This document shows positions 25,058-35,696 of a stretch of 64,000 bases of DNA, piece after piece. Position numbers and translations under genes: made by a program. The DNA is from Sphingomonas hengshuiensis (GTDB lineage Bacteria > Pseudomonadota > Alphaproteobacteria > Sphingomonadales > Sphingomonadaceae). The stretch lies in assembly GCA_003240755.1 (NCBI GenBank), contig QFNF01000028.1, positions 5,077-69,076 of the forward strand, given 5' to 3'. Numbering within the stretch: position 1 is the first letter of the stretch; the number at the start of each line of letters is the position of its first letter. Under the pieces are notes generated by a model that had not been told where the DNA came from, did no database searches, and worked only from the letters and a program-made list of their open reading frames with translations.

Positions 25058-26680
25058 ATGGCCACCGCCGTCACCGCCAACCGGGCGGAACTGATCGCGA
25101 TCGCGAATTCGGTCGCATCGGAAAAGATGATCGACAAGGCCATCGTGATCGAGGCGATGGAGGACGCGATCCAGCGCGCCGCCAAGACGCGCTACGGTTC
25201 CGAGAACGACATCCGCGCGAAGCTCGATCCCAACAGCGGCGACCTGCGCCTGTGGCGGGTGCTGGAGGTCGTCGAGCTGGTCGACGATCATTTCAAGCAG
25301 ATCGGCGAGAAGGACGCGCAGCGGCTGCAGAAGGGCGCGACCGTCGGCGACTATATCGTCGATCCGCTGCCCCCGATCGAGTTCGGCCGCATCCAGGCGC
25401 AGGCGTCGAAGCAGGTCATCCTGCAAAAGGTCCGCGACGCGGAGCGCGAGCGCCAGTTCGAGGAATTCAAGGACCGCCAGGGCGAGATCATCACCGGCGT
25501 CGTCAAGCGTGTCGAGTTCGGCCATGTCGTCGTCGATCTGGGCCGCGCCGAGGGCGTCATCCGCCGCGACCAGCAGATCCCGCGCGAGGCGGTGCGCGTC
25601 GGCGACCGGGTCCGCTCGCTGATCCTGAACGTGCGCCGCGAGAATCGTGGGCCGCAAATTTTCCTCAGCCGCGCGCACCCCGACTTCATGAAGAAGCTGT
25701 TCGCGCAGGAAGTCCCCGAAATCTACGACGGCATCATCGAGATCAAGGCGGCGGCGCGCGACCCGGGTTCGCGCGCCAAGATCGGCGTCATTTCGCATGA
25801 CGGCTCGATCGACCCGGTCGGTGCCTGTGTCGGCATGAAGGGCAGCCGCGTGCAGGCCGTCGTGCAGGAAATGCAGGGCGAGAAGATCGACATCATCCCG
25901 TGGTCGCCCGACACCGCGACCTTCGTCGTCAACGCGCTGCAGCCGGCGAACGTCGCGCGCGTGGTGCTCGACGAGGAAGAGGACCGGATCGAGGTGGTCG
26001 TTCCCGACGACCAGCTCAGCCTCGCCATCGGTCGGCGCGGGCAGAATGTCCGCCTCGCCAGCCAGTTGACCGGCAAGGCGATCGACATCCTGACCGAAGC
26101 CGATGCGTCGGAAAAGCGCCAGAAGGAATTCATCGAACGCTCGGGCATGTTCGAAAAGGAACTCGACGTCGACGAGACGCTGGCGCAGTTGCTGGTCGCC
26201 GAGGGCTTTGGCGAACTCGAGGAAGTCGCCTATGTCGAGATCGAGGAACTGGCGGGCATCGAAGGCTTTGACGAGGACCTCGCACAGGAACTGCAGAGCC
26301 GTGCGCAGGAAGCGATCGAACGCCGCGAACAGGCCGCCCGCGAAGAACGGACCGCGCTGGGCGTCGAGGATGCGCTGGCCGAACTGCCGTACCTGACCGA
26401 GGCGATGCTGGTCACGCTCGGCAAGGCGGGGATCAGGACGCTCGACGATCTGGCCGACCTCGCCACCGACGAACTGGTCGAGAAGAAGAAGGCCGAACCG
26501 CGCCGTCGCGGGGACGATGCGCCGAAGCGCGAAGCGCCCAAGGGCGGCATCCTCGCCGAATATGGCCTGAGCGACGAGCAGGGGAATGAGATCATCATGG
26601 CCGCCCGCGCCCATTGGTTCGCCGATGAGGATGAAGCGACCGAGACTTCGGAGGACGCAGTTGCGGAATCCGGACAATGA
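25058..26680 (+). CDS. nusA: Transcription termination/antitermination protein NusA
   Basis: A 540-residue RNA-polymerase-binding factor modulating pausing, termination and antitermination. It has the N-terminal polymerase-binding domain (IANSVASEKMIDKAIVIEAM), the S1 domain (about 130-200, GEIITGVVKRVEFGHVVVDL), two KH domains (ARDPGSRAKIGVISHDGSID, VGACVGMKGSRVQAVVQEMQ and LAIGRRGQNVRLASQLTGK) and C-terminal helix-hairpin-helix acidic repeats (residues about 360-480). Length and order match alphaproteobacterial NusA. It overlaps the start of ylxR if the TTG start is used. Confidence 0.97.
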   Translation: MATAVTANRAELIAIANSVASEKMIDKAIVIEAMEDAIQRAAKTRYGSENDIRAKLDPNSGDLRLWRVLEVVELVDDHFKQIGEKDAQRLQKGATVGDYIVDPLPPIEFGRIQAQASKQVILQKVRDAERERQFEEFKDRQGEIITGVVKRVEFGHVVVDLGRAEGVIRRDQQIPREAVRVGDRVRSLILNVRRENRGPQIFLSRAHPDFMKKLFAQEVPEIYDGIIEIKAAARDPGSRAKIGVISHDGSIDPVGACVGMKGSRVQAVVQEMQGEKIDIIPWSPDTATFVVNALQPANVARVVLDEEEDRIEVVVPDDQLSLAIGRRGQNVRLASQLTGKAIDILTEADASEKRQKEFIERSGMFEKELDVDETLAQLLVAEGFGELEEVAYVEIEELAGIEGFDEDLAQELQSRAQEAIERREQAAREERTALGVEDALAELPYLTEAMLVTLGKAGIRTLDDLADLATDELVEKKKAEPRRRGDDAPKREAPKGGILAEYGLSDEQGNEIIMAARAHWFADEDEATETSEDAVAESGQ

Positions 26681-27416
26681 TACGCCACGGCTGACCGATA
26701 GCCCGGAGCGAAGCTGCATCCTGTCGCGTGAGCATGGCGCGCGCGACGGGCTGGTCCGGCTTGCCCTGTCGCCCGGCGGCGACGTGCTGCCCGATGTGCG
26801 TGCCAAGGCCCCCGGTCGTGGCGCATGGATCGGCGTGGACCGTGCCGGGCTGGAGGGCGCGATCGCCAAGGGGCGGTTGAAGGGTGCCCTGGCGCGCGCG
26901 TTCAAGGGCGCGGCGCTGACCATTCCCGCCGACCTGCCGCAGTTGATCGAGGAGGCGCTGCGCCGTCACGCCCTCGACCGGCTGGGGCTGGAGGCGAAGT
27001 CGGGCTTCGTCGTGATCGGCGGCACCGCGATCGAGAAAGCGGCGCGCAGCGGCAGGCTCCACGCATTGTATCATGCGGCCGACGCCGCAGCCGACGGCGC
27101 CGGCAAACTGGCCCAGGCATGGCGTGTCGGCACCGATGACGAAGGATCGGGGCGCAGGGGATTGGCATTGCCGGTCCCACGCACCATATTGTCATTGGCG
27201 CTTGGGCGCGAAAATGTGGTACATGTCGGCCTGACCGACGCACGGGCGGCACAGCGAGCCAATGACGCGCTGTCCCGCTGGCTGCACTTTATCGGACCCG
27301 AACCTATCTCTGCGGCTTGCGAAACACCTTCGCAGGGCGCATCGACGGCGCAATTTTCCGGCACTGACGATGCCGGGCACATTGGCCTCGACCAATTGAA
27401 GCAGGAACCTGAGTAA
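26661..27416 (+). CDS. ylxR: YlxR/DUF448 protein with L7Ae-like C-terminal domain
   Basis: About 251 residues. The N-terminal part PERSCILSREHGARDGLVRL with LPDVRAKAPGRGAWIGVDR is the DUF448/YlxR RNA-binding domain. The central part AKSGFVVIGGTAIEKAARSG with LHALYHAADAAADGAGKLAQ resembles the ribosomal L7Ae/L30e-like domain often fused to YlxR in Alphaproteobacteria. The remaining 90 residues are not recognised. The start is uncertain: a TTG at 26661 with AGGA upstream gives the usual LRNPDN-type N-terminus; ATGs at 26625 and 26631 are alternatives. It lies between nusA and infB as expected. Confidence 0.85.
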   Translation: MRNPDNDTPRLTDSPERSCILSREHGARDGLVRLALSPGGDVLPDVRAKAPGRGAWIGVDRAGLEGAIAKGRLKGALARAFKGAALTIPADLPQLIEEALRRHALDRLGLEAKSGFVVIGGTAIEKAARSGRLHALYHAADAAADGAGKLAQAWRVGTDDEGSGRRGLALPVPRTILSLALGRENVVHVGLTDARAAQRANDALSRWLHFIGPEPISAACETPSQGASTAQFSGTDDAGHIGLDQLKQEPE

Positions 27417-27420
27417 CCGG

Positions 27421-30252
27421 ATGAGTGACATCGACAACGACAAGCCGAAGCTGGGCACCCGCGCGCCGCTCGGCCTCAAGCGCACCGTGGAAACCGGCAA
27501 GGTGAAGCAGAGCTTCAGCCATGGCCGCTCCAATACGGTGGTCGTGGAGGTGAAGCGCCGCCGTGTGCTCGGCCGTCCCGGCGAAGAGCAGCAGCCCGTC
27601 GAAGCGGCTGCCCCCGAAGCGGCCCCCGCGCCGCAGCGTGCCCCCGCGCCCGCGCCGGCGGCCCCCGCGCCGCGGCCGGCAGCCAGCAGCAATGCCGGCC
27701 TGTCGCGCCTCGAATTGCAGGCCAAGCTGCTGCGCGAGGCCGAAGAGGCCCGCATGAACGCGGCCGAGGAGCATCGCCGCCGCGACGAACGCATCGCGCG
27801 TGAAGCGGTCGAGGCAGAGCGCGCCCGTGCGGAGGAAAAGGCCCGCGTCGCGGCCGAGCCGGCCCCGGCCCCCGAACCGGCTCCGGCGCCCGAGCCGACC
27901 CCGGTCGAGGCGGCGCCGACGCCGGCGCCCGAACCCGTGGCCGCGCCGGAACCGACCCCGGCGCCGGCGCCCGTCCCGGCACCGGTCGCGGAACCGCCGG
28001 CCCCTGCGCCGACGGCCGCACCGGTCGAGCCGAAGCCCGTTCCGACACCGACGCCAGCGCCAGCACGTGCCGCTCCGCGGTCGGCCCCGGCCCCGGCGCC
28101 GCAGCCGATCGTTCTGACCGCCGACCCCAGTCGGCCGGCACCGCGTCGCTTCACCCCGGTGCAGCGTCCGGAAATCCCCAAGCCGCAGCCCAAGCCCGAA
28201 CCGGCCCCCGCCGCGGCTCCCGCCGCGACCGCGGCGGCGCGCCCCGCCGCCGGTGGCCAGGCTGCGCGTCCCACGCCGTCGGGCACCGGACAGGCGACGC
28301 CGCGTCGCAACGAACCGGCACGTCCGGCGCCGTCGCGCGACCGCAAGGGCGACGATCGTCGCCAGTCGGGCAAGCTGACCGTCACCCGGGCGCTGGGCGA
28401 CGATGGGGCGCGTTCGCGCAGCCTCGCCGCGCTGAAGCGTGCGCGTGAAAAGGAAAAGCGCGGCTTTGGCGGCCCGCGCGAGCCGCAGGTCAAGCAGGTC
28501 CGCGACGTGCAGGTGCCCGAGGCGATCACGGTGCAGGAACTCGCCAACCGCATGGCGGAAAAGGGTGCCGACCTCGTCAAGACGCTGTTCAAGATGGGCA
28601 TGCCCGTCACGATGACGCAGACGATCGATCAGGACACCGCCGAACTGCTGGTGACGGAATTCGGCCACAACATCGTTCGCGTCAGCGATTCGGATATCGA
28701 CCTCGCGCTCGACACGACCGAGGATGCGGCCGATGCGCTGCAACCGCGCCCGCCGGTCGTCACGATCATGGGCCATGTCGACCATGGCAAGACCTCGCTG
28801 CTCGACGCGCTGCGCGGCACCGATGTCGTGCGCGGCGAAGCCGGCGGCATCACCCAGCATATCGGCGCCTATCAGGTGACGATGAAGGACAAGTCGAAGA
28901 TCACCTTCCTCGACACGCCCGGCCACGAGGCGTTCAGCGAGATGCGCGCACGCGGTGCCGACGTGACCGATATCGTGATCCTCGCGGTCGCGGCCGACGA
29001 CGGGCTGATGCCGCAGACGATCGAGGCGATCCATCACACCCGCGCCGCCGGCAAGCCGATGATCGTCGCGATCAACAAGGTCGACAAGCACGAGGCGAAC
29101 CCGCAGCGCATCCGCGAACGCCTGCTCGAACATGACGTGCAGGTCGAGGAGATGGGCGGCGAGACGCAGGACGTCGAAGTGTCGGCGCTCAAGAAGACCG
29201 GCCTGCAGGAACTGATCGACAAGATCCAGCTCCAGGCCGAACTGCTCGAGTTGCGGGCCAACCCCGATCGCGCCGCCGAAGGCAGCGTGATCGAGGCGAA
29301 GCTGGACAAGGGCCGTGGTCCGGTCGCGACCGTGCTGGTGCGCCGTGGCACGCTGAAGGTCGGCGACGTGTTCGTCGTCGGCGCGGAAAGCGGCAAGGTC
29401 CGCGCGCTGATCGACGACAAGGGCCGCCAGGTGAAGGAAGCCGGCCCGTCGACCCCGGTCGAGGTGCTGGGCCTGTCGGGCGTGCCGATGGCGGGCGATC
29501 CGCTGCAGGTGGTCGAGAGCGAGGCGCGCGCCCGCGAGGTCGCCGAATATCGCCAGGGCGTGCTGCTCCAGAAGCGCACCACCCAGGCCCCGGCCAGCCT
29601 CGAGAGCATGTTCTCGGCACTCAAGTCGAAGCAGGCGATCGAATATCCGCTGGTGGTGAAGGCCGACACGCAAGGGTCGGTCGAGGCCATTGTCGGGTCG
29701 CTCAACAAGATTTCGACCGACGATATCCGGGTGCGCATCCTGCATTCGGGCGTGGGCGGCATCACCGAGAGCGACGTGACGCTGGCGGCCGCCTCGGGCG
29801 CGCCGATCATCGGTTTCAACACCCGTCCCAACGCCAAGGCGCGCGAGATCGCCGAGCGGAACAAGGTGGCGTTGAAATATTACGACGTCATCTACACGCT
29901 GACCGACGATATCCGTGCGGGCATGGCGGGGACGCTGGGTCCGGAAGCGTTCGAAACGGTCGTCGGCCGCGCCGAAATCCGCGAGGTCTTCTCGGCGGGC
30001 AAGCATGGCAGGGCGGCCGGTCTGCTGGTGGTCGAAGGCGTCATCCGCAAGGCGCTCAAGGCGCGCATCACCCGCAACGACGTCATCATCTATCAGGGTG
30101 AGATCGCGTCGCTGCGTCGCTTCAAGGACGACGTTCCGGAAGTGCGCGCGGGCCTCGAATGCGGTGTGACGTTCACGCAGAACTTCACCGATATCAAGGC
30201 GGGCGACTTCCTCGAAACCTACGAAGTCGAACTGCGCGACCGCACGCTGTGA
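27421..30252 (+). CDS. infB: Translation initiation factor IF-2
   Basis: A 943-residue GTPase placing initiator tRNA on the 30S subunit. After [20 protein letters not shown] a long Pro/Ala/Glu-rich, poorly ordered region runs from about residue 55 to 330. The IF2_N domain follows at about 360-420 ([20 protein letters not shown]). The G domain begins near 445: [16 protein letters not shown] (G1, about 451), [20 protein letters not shown] (G3), NKVDK (G4). Domains II to IV include [20 protein letters not shown] and the C-terminal [20 protein letters not shown]. It is long for IF-2 because of the N-terminal region. Its stop overlaps the next gene (GTGA). Confidence 0.97.
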   Translation: MSDIDNDKPKLGTRAPLGLKRTVETGKVKQSFSHGRSNTVVVEVKRRRVLGRPGEEQQPVEAAAPEAAPAPQRAPAPAPAAPAPRPAASSNAGLSRLELQAKLLREAEEARMNAAEEHRRRDERIAREAVEAERARAEEKARVAAEPAPAPEPAPAPEPTPVEAAPTPAPEPVAAPEPTPAPAPVPAPVAEPPAPAPTAAPVEPKPVPTPTPAPARAAPRSAPAPAPQPIVLTADPSRPAPRRFTPVQRPEIPKPQPKPEPAPAAAPAATAAARPAAGGQAARPTPSGTGQATPRRNEPARPAPSRDRKGDDRRQSGKLTVTRALGDDGARSRSLAALKRAREKEKRGFGGPREPQVKQVRDVQVPEAITVQELANRMAEKGADLVKTLFKMGMPVTMTQTIDQDTAELLVTEFGHNIVRVSDSDIDLALDTTEDAADALQPRPPVVTIMGHVDHGKTSLLDALRGTDVVRGEAGGITQHIGAYQVTMKDKSKITFLDTPGHEAFSEMRARGADVTDIVILAVAADDGLMPQTIEAIHHTRAAGKPMIVAINKVDKHEANPQRIRERLLEHDVQVEEMGGETQDVEVSALKKTGLQELIDKIQLQAELLELRANPDRAAEGSVIEAKLDKGRGPVATVLVRRGTLKVGDVFVVGAESGKVRALIDDKGRQVKEAGPSTPVEVLGLSGVPMAGDPLQVVESEARAREVAEYRQGVLLQKRTTQAPASLESMFSALKSKQAIEYPLVVKADTQGSVEAIVGSLNKISTDDIRVRILHSGVGGITESDVTLAAASGAPIIGFNTRPNAKAREIAERNKVALKYYDVIYTLTDDIRAGMAGTLGPEAFETVVGRAEIREVFSAGKHGRAAGLLVVEGVIRKALKARITRNDVIIYQGEIASLRRFKDDVPEVRAGLECGVTFTQNFTDIKAGDFLETYEVELRDRTL

Positions 30253-30857
30253 GCGGGGGGCGGCAGGGGGCAGCCCTTGCCGCCACCCTCCGCCCCCGGC
30301 TGCGCTGGTGCATAGGCTGGGTGGTCGGCGGAGCGGCGGGATTGTTCGTCGCCAACGTCGTGAGCGGCTGGGCAATGCTGCTTGTCGTGCCGTTGCTCGG
30401 ATGTCTATGGCTGTGGCTAGCGGCCGACGGGATCGGGCAGGCGTGGCGTTGGCGATGTGCGGGCATGCCGGCGTTGCTGCTTGCGATGACGCCGATCTTG
30501 GCGGTGCCGTTCGCGGCGTTCGCTGCCAGCCAGGCGCTGTACTGGTCGCACGTCGCGCCATCCTGGTGGCTACTGCGATCGGAGCGGATGGCGTTCGATG
30601 CGGCGCTGACCGGCGGGCCGAACCCGGCGGGCATCGGCGGGATCGGCCGCGGCGGGCCGCGCACCGCGTTCCTGACCGTCAACGGCATGCTGGGCGCATG
30701 GGCGGGGATCGTCCATGACCCGACCGACCGCATGGCGGCCGCGCGCGGCTGGAACGGACGGGTGATCCCGCCCGCCCTGCGCCGCATATTCCCCAACAGC
30801 GAGACCATCTGGTGCCAGCGACTCGACAGCCACTGGTTCCACTGTCAATTCGATTGA
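30249..30857 (+). CDS. Unknown membrane protein between infB and rbfA
   Basis: A 202-residue protein I do not recognise. It would start with GTG at 30249, overlapping the infB stop (GTGA), so it is probably translated by coupling. Seen: a basic N-terminus (LRPRLRW), two or three strongly hydrophobic segments (about 20-55 and 70-97) and a soluble C-terminal half rich in Gly/Arg with two cysteines near the end (TIWCQRLDSHWFHCQFD). There is no signal-peptidase site. Codon use looks like its neighbours. Its position inside a translation operon may be only transcriptional hitch-hiking. Confidence 0.75.
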   Translation: MSGGRQGAALAATLRPRLRWCIGWVVGGAAGLFVANVVSGWAMLLVVPLLGCLWLWLAADGIGQAWRWRCAGMPALLLAMTPILAVPFAAFAASQALYWSHVAPSWWLLRSERMAFDAALTGGPNPAGIGGIGRGGPRTAFLTVNGMLGAWAGIVHDPTDRMAAARGWNGRVIPPALRRIFPNSETIWCQRLDSHWFHCQFD

Positions 30858-30860
30858 GCC

Positions 30861-31274
30861 ATGTTAGACACCACCCCCGAAACCCGCTCCGTCCGCCTGC
30901 TGCGCGTCGGCGAACAGGTCCGCCACATCCTGTCGGACATCCTCGCGCGCGGCGACGTGCATGACGACGTGCTGGAACAGCATCTCGTCTCCGTCACCGA
31001 AGTCCGCATGTCGCCCGACCTGCGCCACGCGACGGTGTTCGTGAAGCCGTTCCTCGGCAAGGACGAGCCGGTCGTATTGAAGGCGTTGCGCACCAACACC
31101 GCCTATCTCCAGTCGGAGGTGGCGCGGCGGGTGAACCTGAAATATGCCGCGAAACTGAAATTCCTGATCGACGAGAGCTTCGACGAAGGCACCCGCATCG
31201 ACCAGTTGTTGCGTGATCCCAAGGTCGCCCGCGACCTCGCGCCGGACGATGGCGAGGGTGGGGCCGAGGGCTGA
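30861..31274 (+). CDS. rbfA: 30S ribosome-binding factor A
   Basis: A 137-residue single KH-like-domain protein needed for 16S rRNA 5'-end maturation and cold adaptation. Seen: [20 protein letters not shown], the [20 protein letters not shown] signature, and [20 protein letters not shown] then [11 protein letters not shown]. Length and order are normal. It is separated from truB by tdk, whose GTG start immediately follows its stop. Confidence 0.95.
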   Translation: MLDTTPETRSVRLLRVGEQVRHILSDILARGDVHDDVLEQHLVSVTEVRMSPDLRHATVFVKPFLGKDEPVVLKALRTNTAYLQSEVARRVNLKYAAKLKFLIDESFDEGTRIDQLLRDPKVARDLAPDDGEGGAEG

Positions 31275-31853
31275 GTGGCAAAGCTCTATTTCTATTATGC
31301 GTCGATGAATGCCGGCAAATCGACGACGTTGCTCCAGGCCGATTTCAACTATCGCGAGCGCGGGCTGACGACGATGCTGTTCACCGCCGCGATCGACACG
31401 CGCGAGGGCGCGGGGACGATCGGTTCGCGCATCGGCCTGTCGGCGCCGGCGGCTCCGTTCGATGCCGACACCGACCTGCTCGAAAGCGTGGGCGCACAGC
31501 ATCGCCAGCACGCGGTCGGCTGCGTGCTGGTCGACGAGGCGCAGTTCCTGTCGGCGGCGCAGGTCGATCAACTGGCGCAGGTCGCGGACGACCTGGGTGT
31601 TCCCGTCCTCGCCTATGGCCTGCGCACCGATTTCCGGGGCGAATTGTTCCCCGGCTCCGCGCGGCTGCTGGCGATCGCGGACGCGCTGATCGAGCTGAAA
31701 TCGGTCTGCACCTGCGGGCGCAAGGCGACGATGAACCTGCGGGTGGATCCGCAGGGCCGCGCGGTCCGCGACGGGCAGCAGACCGAGATCGGCGGCAACG
31801 ACCGCTATGTCGCGCTGTGCCGCCGCCATTTTTGCGATGCGATGGGGCAGTGA
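31275..31853 (+). CDS. tdk: Thymidine kinase
   Basis: A 192-residue type II thymidine kinase for pyrimidine salvage (thymidine to dTMP). The P-loop is [19 protein letters not shown] at the N-terminus; [20 protein letters not shown] is the Walker B/lasso region; [20 protein letters not shown] is strongly conserved; the zinc site is [10 protein letters not shown] plus a distal CRRHFC. The GTG start at 31275 abuts the rbfA stop, and its stop shares one base with the truB start (TGATG), so it is embedded in the translation operon. Confidence 0.95.
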   Translation: MAKLYFYYASMNAGKSTTLLQADFNYRERGLTTMLFTAAIDTREGAGTIGSRIGLSAPAAPFDADTDLLESVGAQHRQHAVGCVLVDEAQFLSAAQVDQLAQVADDLGVPVLAYGLRTDFRGELFPGSARLLAIADALIELKSVCTCGRKATMNLRVDPQGRAVRDGQQTEIGGNDRYVALCRRHFCDAMGQ

Positions 31854-32746
31854 TGCACGGCTGGATCATCATCGACAAGCCGCTCGGCCCCGGCTCGACA
31901 CAGATCGTCTCGGCGGTGAAACGCGCGCTGCGCGAGGGGGACTATGGCAGGCACAAGGTCGGTCATGGCGGTACGCTCGACCCGCTGGCGACCGGCGTGC
32001 TCCCCGTTGCGATCGGCGAGGCGACGAAGCTTGCCGGGCGGATGCTCGACGCATCGAAACGCTATGACTTCACGATCCGGTTCGGGGCGCAGACCGATAC
32101 GCTGGACCTTGAGGGCAAGGTGATTGCCGAATCGCCGGTGCGACCGACATTGCCGGCACTCGAGGCGGTGCTGGCGCGGTTTACCGGGCCGATCGAGCAG
32201 GTGCCGCCCGCCTATTCGGCGCTGAAGGTCGATGGCGAACGGGCCTATGATATCGCGCGCAAGGGGGGGGACGTCGTCCTCGCGACTCGCAAGGTGACGG
32301 TATTTTCCCTGCAACTCCTTTCCGCGAGCGGGGGGGAGCTGGACGAAATCACCCTTTCCGCGTTCGTTTCCAAGGGCACCTATATCCGGTCGCTCGCCCG
32401 CGACATCGCGCTCGCGCTGGGCACGGTCGGCCATGTGACGATGCTGCGCCGGACGAAAGCGGGGCCGTTCACCCTCGAACCGGCCATTTCGCTGGACAAA
32501 CTGGCGGAATTGGGTAAGGGCCACGCGCTTGAAGAAACGCTCCTGCCACTGGGGGCGGGGCTGGACGACATCCCGGCTCTGTCCCTGAACGCCGATCAGG
32601 CAGGGCGGCTCCGCAAGGGGCTTCGACTGATCGGTCTTGCAGCGGACGATGGTCTGGGCTTTGCGACACTGGACGATGTGCCGGTGGCGCTGGTCGAGAC
32701 CGGGGGCGGGGAAACCCGCGTCGTCCGCGGCTTCAACCTCGAATAG
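31853..32746 (+). CDS. truB: tRNA pseudouridine(55) synthase
   Basis: A 297-residue enzyme making pseudouridine 55 in the T-loop of tRNAs. The catalytic aspartate is in [20 protein letters not shown]; also [34 protein letters not shown] and [20 protein letters not shown], all typical. The C-terminal PUA-like region is present ([20 protein letters not shown]). The ATG at 31853 begins [10 protein letters not shown], the normal start. It is followed after 11 bp by rpsO. Confidence 0.96.
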   Translation: MHGWIIIDKPLGPGSTQIVSAVKRALREGDYGRHKVGHGGTLDPLATGVLPVAIGEATKLAGRMLDASKRYDFTIRFGAQTDTLDLEGKVIAESPVRPTLPALEAVLARFTGPIEQVPPAYSALKVDGERAYDIARKGGDVVLATRKVTVFSLQLLSASGGELDEITLSAFVSKGTYIRSLARDIALALGTVGHVTMLRRTKAGPFTLEPAISLDKLAELGKGHALEETLLPLGAGLDDIPALSLNADQAGRLRKGLRLIGLAADDGLGFATLDDVPVALVETGGGETRVVRGFNLE

Positions 32747-32757
32747 AAAGGACGACG

Positions 32758-33027
32758 ATGTCGATCACTCCCGAAAACCGCCAGGCACTGATCCAGGAAC
32801 ATGCCCGCGCCGAAGGCGACACCGGCAGCCCCGAAGTGCAGGTCGCGATCCTGACCACCCGCATCCAGAACCTGACCGAGCATTTCAAGACCCATGCGAA
32901 GGACAATCATTCGCGTCGCGGTCTGCTGATGCTGGTCAACAAGCGGCGTTCGCTGCTCGACTATCTGAAGAAGAAGGACGCGGAGCGTTATACGACGCTG
33001 ATCGCGAAGCTCGGCCTCCGGAAGTAA
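32758..33027 (+). CDS. rpsO: 30S ribosomal protein S15
   Basis: An 89-residue ribosomal protein binding the central domain of 16S rRNA. It reads [20 protein letters not shown], then [40 protein letters not shown] and ends LIAKLGLRK, the standard S15 sequence. AAAGGACG precedes the ATG. A strong terminator follows 6 bp after the stop, so rpsO transcripts can end before pnp. Confidence 0.98.
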   Translation: MSITPENRQALIQEHARAEGDTGSPEVQVAILTTRIQNLTEHFKTHAKDNHSRRGLLMLVNKRRSLLDYLKKKDAERYTTLIAKLGLRK

Positions 33028-33032
33028 CGAGG

Positions 33033-33062
33033 AAAGGGCGGTCCGACGGGCCGCCCTTTTTC
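33033..33062 (+). terminator. Intrinsic terminator after rpsO
   Basis: AAAGGGCGG (33033-33041) pairs with CCGCCCTTT (33051-33059), followed by T residues to 33062. A 9-bp stem with a T-run, 6 bp after the rpsO stop. Confidence 0.8.
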
Positions 33063-33065
33063 CAT

Positions 33066-33211
33066 GTGGGGCGGCACGCTCCGCCCACGAAATTCCCCGG
33101 AAAACGGGGTATGGGCTTTGCGACCGGATATCCGGCCAAGCCGTCCCGCCGCAATCCGGCGACGCGGGACACCGGGCCGAAACGGCCTGACCAAGGGGTG
33201 GATTTCCACCC
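33066..33211 (+). promoter_or_regulatory. Hairpin-rich leader between rpsO and pnp
   Basis: Six short inverted repeats follow one another: GTGGG(G)CGG/CCGCCCAC (33066-33088), CCCCG/CGGGG with loop GAAAA (33095-33109), the palindrome CCGGATATCCGG (33123-33134), GTCCCGC/GCGGGAC (33142-33169), GGCCG/CGGCC with loop AAAA (33174-33187) and GGGTGG/CCACCC with loop ATTT (33196-33211). In E. coli the pnp leader is a stem cut by RNase III for autoregulation; a similar role is an inference here. There is no convincing ORF. Confidence 0.55.
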
Positions 33212-33256
33212 AAGCTGCCCCGGCGCGCATCCGGCCGCCGGCGTAAAGGAAACGAC

Positions 33257-35593
33257 ATGTTCGATATCAAGAAAAGCACCATGGACCTGGGCGGCAAGAC
33301 GCTGACCCTCGAAACGGGCCGTGTCGCCCGCCAGGCCGACGGCGCGGTCATCGCGACGTTGGGTGAAACCGTGGTGCTGTGCGCTGTCACCGCCGCGCGC
33401 TCGGTCAAGGAAGGGCAGGACTTCTTTCCGCTGACCGTCCATTATCAGGAAAAATACTCGGCCGCGGGCCGCATCCCGGGCGGCTTCTTCAAGCGCGAAC
33501 GCGGCGCCACCGAAAAGGAAACGCTGGTCAGTCGCCTGATCGACCGCCCGATCCGCCCGCTGTTCCCCGAAGGCTTCTACAACGAGATCAACGTCATCGC
33601 CCAGGTGCTGAGCTATGACGGCGAGAACGAGCCGGATATCGTCGCGATGATCGCGGCGTCGGCCGCGCTGACCATTTCGGGCGTGCCGTTCATGGGCCCG
33701 ATCGGCGCGGCGCGCGTCGGCTATGTCGATGGCGAATACGTCCTCAACCCGACGCTGGACCAGGTGAAGGAAGGCGATCTCGACCTGGTCGTCGCCGCCA
33801 CCGGCGATGCGGTGATGATGGTCGAATCCGAAGCCAAGGAGCTGTCGGAAGAGGTCATGCTGGGCGCCGTCGTGTTCGCGCATGACGCATCGAAGAAGAT
33901 CGTCGACTGCATCATCGACCTCGCCGAACAGGCCGCGAAGGACCCGTGGGAGCTCGCCCCGGTCGCCGACCAGTCGGCCGCCAAGAAGAAGCTCAAGTCG
34001 CTGATCGGCAAGGACCTGACCGCCGCCTACAAGCTGACCGACAAGCAGGCGCGCCAGAACGCGATCAACGATGCGCGGACCAAGGCGCGTGAAGCGTTCG
34101 CCGACCTGAAGGAAAGCGATCCGGCGCAGTATCTCGGCACGCTCAAGCTCGTGAAGAAGCTGGAAGCCGAGATCGTCCGCACCGCCATCCTGAAGGACGG
34201 CCGCCGCATCGACGGTCGCGACACCAAGACGGTGCGCCCGATCGAGGCGATGGTCCATTTCCTGCCGCGCGCGCACGGTTCGGCGCTGTTCACCCGCGGC
34301 GAGACGCAGGCGATCTGCACCACGACGCTCGGCACCAAGGACGCCGAGCAGATGATCGACGGGCTGAACGGCCTGCACTATGAACGCTTCATGCTGCACT
34401 ACAACTTCCCGCCCTATTCGGTCGGTGAAGTCGGCCGCTTCGGTGCGCCGGGCCGCCGCGAAGTCGGTCACGGCAAGCTGGCGTGGCGCGCGCTGAACCC
34501 GGTGCTGCCGTCGAAGGACGAGTTTCCCTACACGATCCGCGTCTTGTCGGACATCACCGAGTCGAACGGCTCGTCGTCGATGGCGACCGTCTGCGGCGGT
34601 TCGCTGTCGATGATGGACGCGGGCGTGCCGCTCAAGCGTCCGGTGTCGGGCATCGCCATGGGCCTGATCCTCGAGGGCAAGGACTATGCGGTCATCAGCG
34701 ACATCCTTGGCGACGAGGATCACCTCGGCGACATGGATTTCAAGGTGGCCGGGACCAGCGCGGGCATCACCTCGCTCCAGATGGACATCAAGATCGCCGG
34801 CATCACCGAGGAGATCATGAAGGTCGCGCTGGCACAGGCGAATGAAGGTCGCGCGCACATTCTGGGCGAGATGGCCAAGGCGCTGGGCGAGACCCGCACC
34901 GAGCTGTCGGCACATGCCCCGCGCATCGAGACCTTCAGCATCGACAAGTCGAAGATCCGCGAAGTCATCGGCACCGGTGGCAAGGTGATCCGCGAGATCG
35001 TCGCCACCACCGGCGCGAAGGTCGACATCGACGACGAGGGCGTCATCAAGGTGTCGTCGTCCGATCCCGCGCAGATCGAAGCCGCCGTCAACTGGATCAA
35101 GGGGCTGGTCGAAGAGGCCGAGGTCGGCAAGATCTACAACGGCAAGGTCGTCAACCTCGTCGATTTCGGCGCGTTCGTGAACTTCATGGGCGGCAAGGAC
35201 GGCCTCGTCCACGTCAGCGAAATCCGCAACGAGCGGGTCGAGAAGGTCGCCGACGTCCTGTCCGAAGGACAGGAAGTGAAGGTCAAGGTCCTCGAGGTCG
35301 ATCCGCGCGGCAAGGTTCGCCTGTCGATGCGCGTCGTCGATCAGGAAACCGGCGCCGAGCTGGAGGATACCCGTCCGGCGCGCGAACCGCGCGAGGGCGG
35401 CGACCGTGGCCCGCGTGGTCCCCGCCGTGACGGTGGCGATCGCGGTCCGCGCGGCGAAGGCGGCGATCGTGGTCCCCGTCGCGACGGCGGCGACCGCGGC
35501 CCGCGCCGCGACCGTGGCGACCGTCCGCGTCGCGAGGAGGCGAAGGAAGACGGCGGCAACGCCGGTCTGCCGTCGTTCATCACCGACAACTGA
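33257..35593 (+). CDS. pnp: Polyribonucleotide nucleotidyltransferase (PNPase)
   Basis: A 778-residue 3'-5' phosphorolytic exoribonuclease, trimeric core of RNA decay. Two RNase PH domains: [20 protein letters not shown] and [20 protein letters not shown] (first), [20 protein letters not shown] and [20 protein letters not shown] (second, catalytic, with [20 protein letters not shown]). Then a KH domain ([20 protein letters not shown], about 575) and an S1 domain (about 622-690). The last 70 residues are an Arg/Gly/Asp repeat (GGDRGPR units), an RGG-like tail probably increasing RNA affinity. The ATG at 33257 has AAAGGAAA upstream. Confidence 0.97.
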   Translation: MFDIKKSTMDLGGKTLTLETGRVARQADGAVIATLGETVVLCAVTAARSVKEGQDFFPLTVHYQEKYSAAGRIPGGFFKRERGATEKETLVSRLIDRPIRPLFPEGFYNEINVIAQVLSYDGENEPDIVAMIAASAALTISGVPFMGPIGAARVGYVDGEYVLNPTLDQVKEGDLDLVVAATGDAVMMVESEAKELSEEVMLGAVVFAHDASKKIVDCIIDLAEQAAKDPWELAPVADQSAAKKKLKSLIGKDLTAAYKLTDKQARQNAINDARTKAREAFADLKESDPAQYLGTLKLVKKLEAEIVRTAILKDGRRIDGRDTKTVRPIEAMVHFLPRAHGSALFTRGETQAICTTTLGTKDAEQMIDGLNGLHYERFMLHYNFPPYSVGEVGRFGAPGRREVGHGKLAWRALNPVLPSKDEFPYTIRVLSDITESNGSSSMATVCGGSLSMMDAGVPLKRPVSGIAMGLILEGKDYAVISDILGDEDHLGDMDFKVAGTSAGITSLQMDIKIAGITEEIMKVALAQANEGRAHILGEMAKALGETRTELSAHAPRIETFSIDKSKIREVIGTGGKVIREIVATTGAKVDIDDEGVIKVSSSDPAQIEAAVNWIKGLVEEAEVGKIYNGKVVNLVDFGAFVNFMGGKDGLVHVSEIRNERVEKVADVLSEGQEVKVKVLEVDPRGKVRLSMRVVDQETGAELEDTRPAREPREGGDRGPRGPRRDGGDRGPRGEGGDRGPRRDGGDRGPRRDRGDRPRREEAKEDGGNAGLPSFITDN

Positions 35594-35614
35594 TCGGTCC
35601 GCTGCGGCGGCAGG

Positions 35615-35647
35615 AAAGGGGGTTCGCGGCGACGCGGGCCCCTTTTT
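35615..35647 (+). terminator. Intrinsic terminator after pnp
   Basis: AAAGGGG (35615-35621) pairs with CCCCTTT (35639-35645), followed by TTTTT to 35647. It lies 22 bp after the pnp stop and closes the translation superoperon. Confidence 0.75.
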
Positions 35648-35696
35648 CGTTGCGGGATCGATACGCCGGCCGTCCGCCGGCGTCCGTCCCGGTCAG

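Noticed and set aside
27590..28380. Low-complexity Pro/Ala-coding tract as a possible misassembly
   Set aside because: Such N-terminal extensions are common in IF-2 of GC-rich Alphaproteobacteria, and the frame is intact throughout.
27304..30561. A 1085-codon open frame on the minus strand across infB and its neighbours
   Set aside because: It is antisense to the IF-2 gene, whose motifs are complete. In DNA this rich in G and C at third codon positions, long antisense frames are expected. The translation is Arg/Ala/Asp-rich with no family signature.
35380..35560. Repeated GC-rich units near the end of pnp, array-like
   Set aside because: They are codons for a GGDRGPR-type tail of PNPase, in frame and of irregular length. 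Not a CRISPR array.
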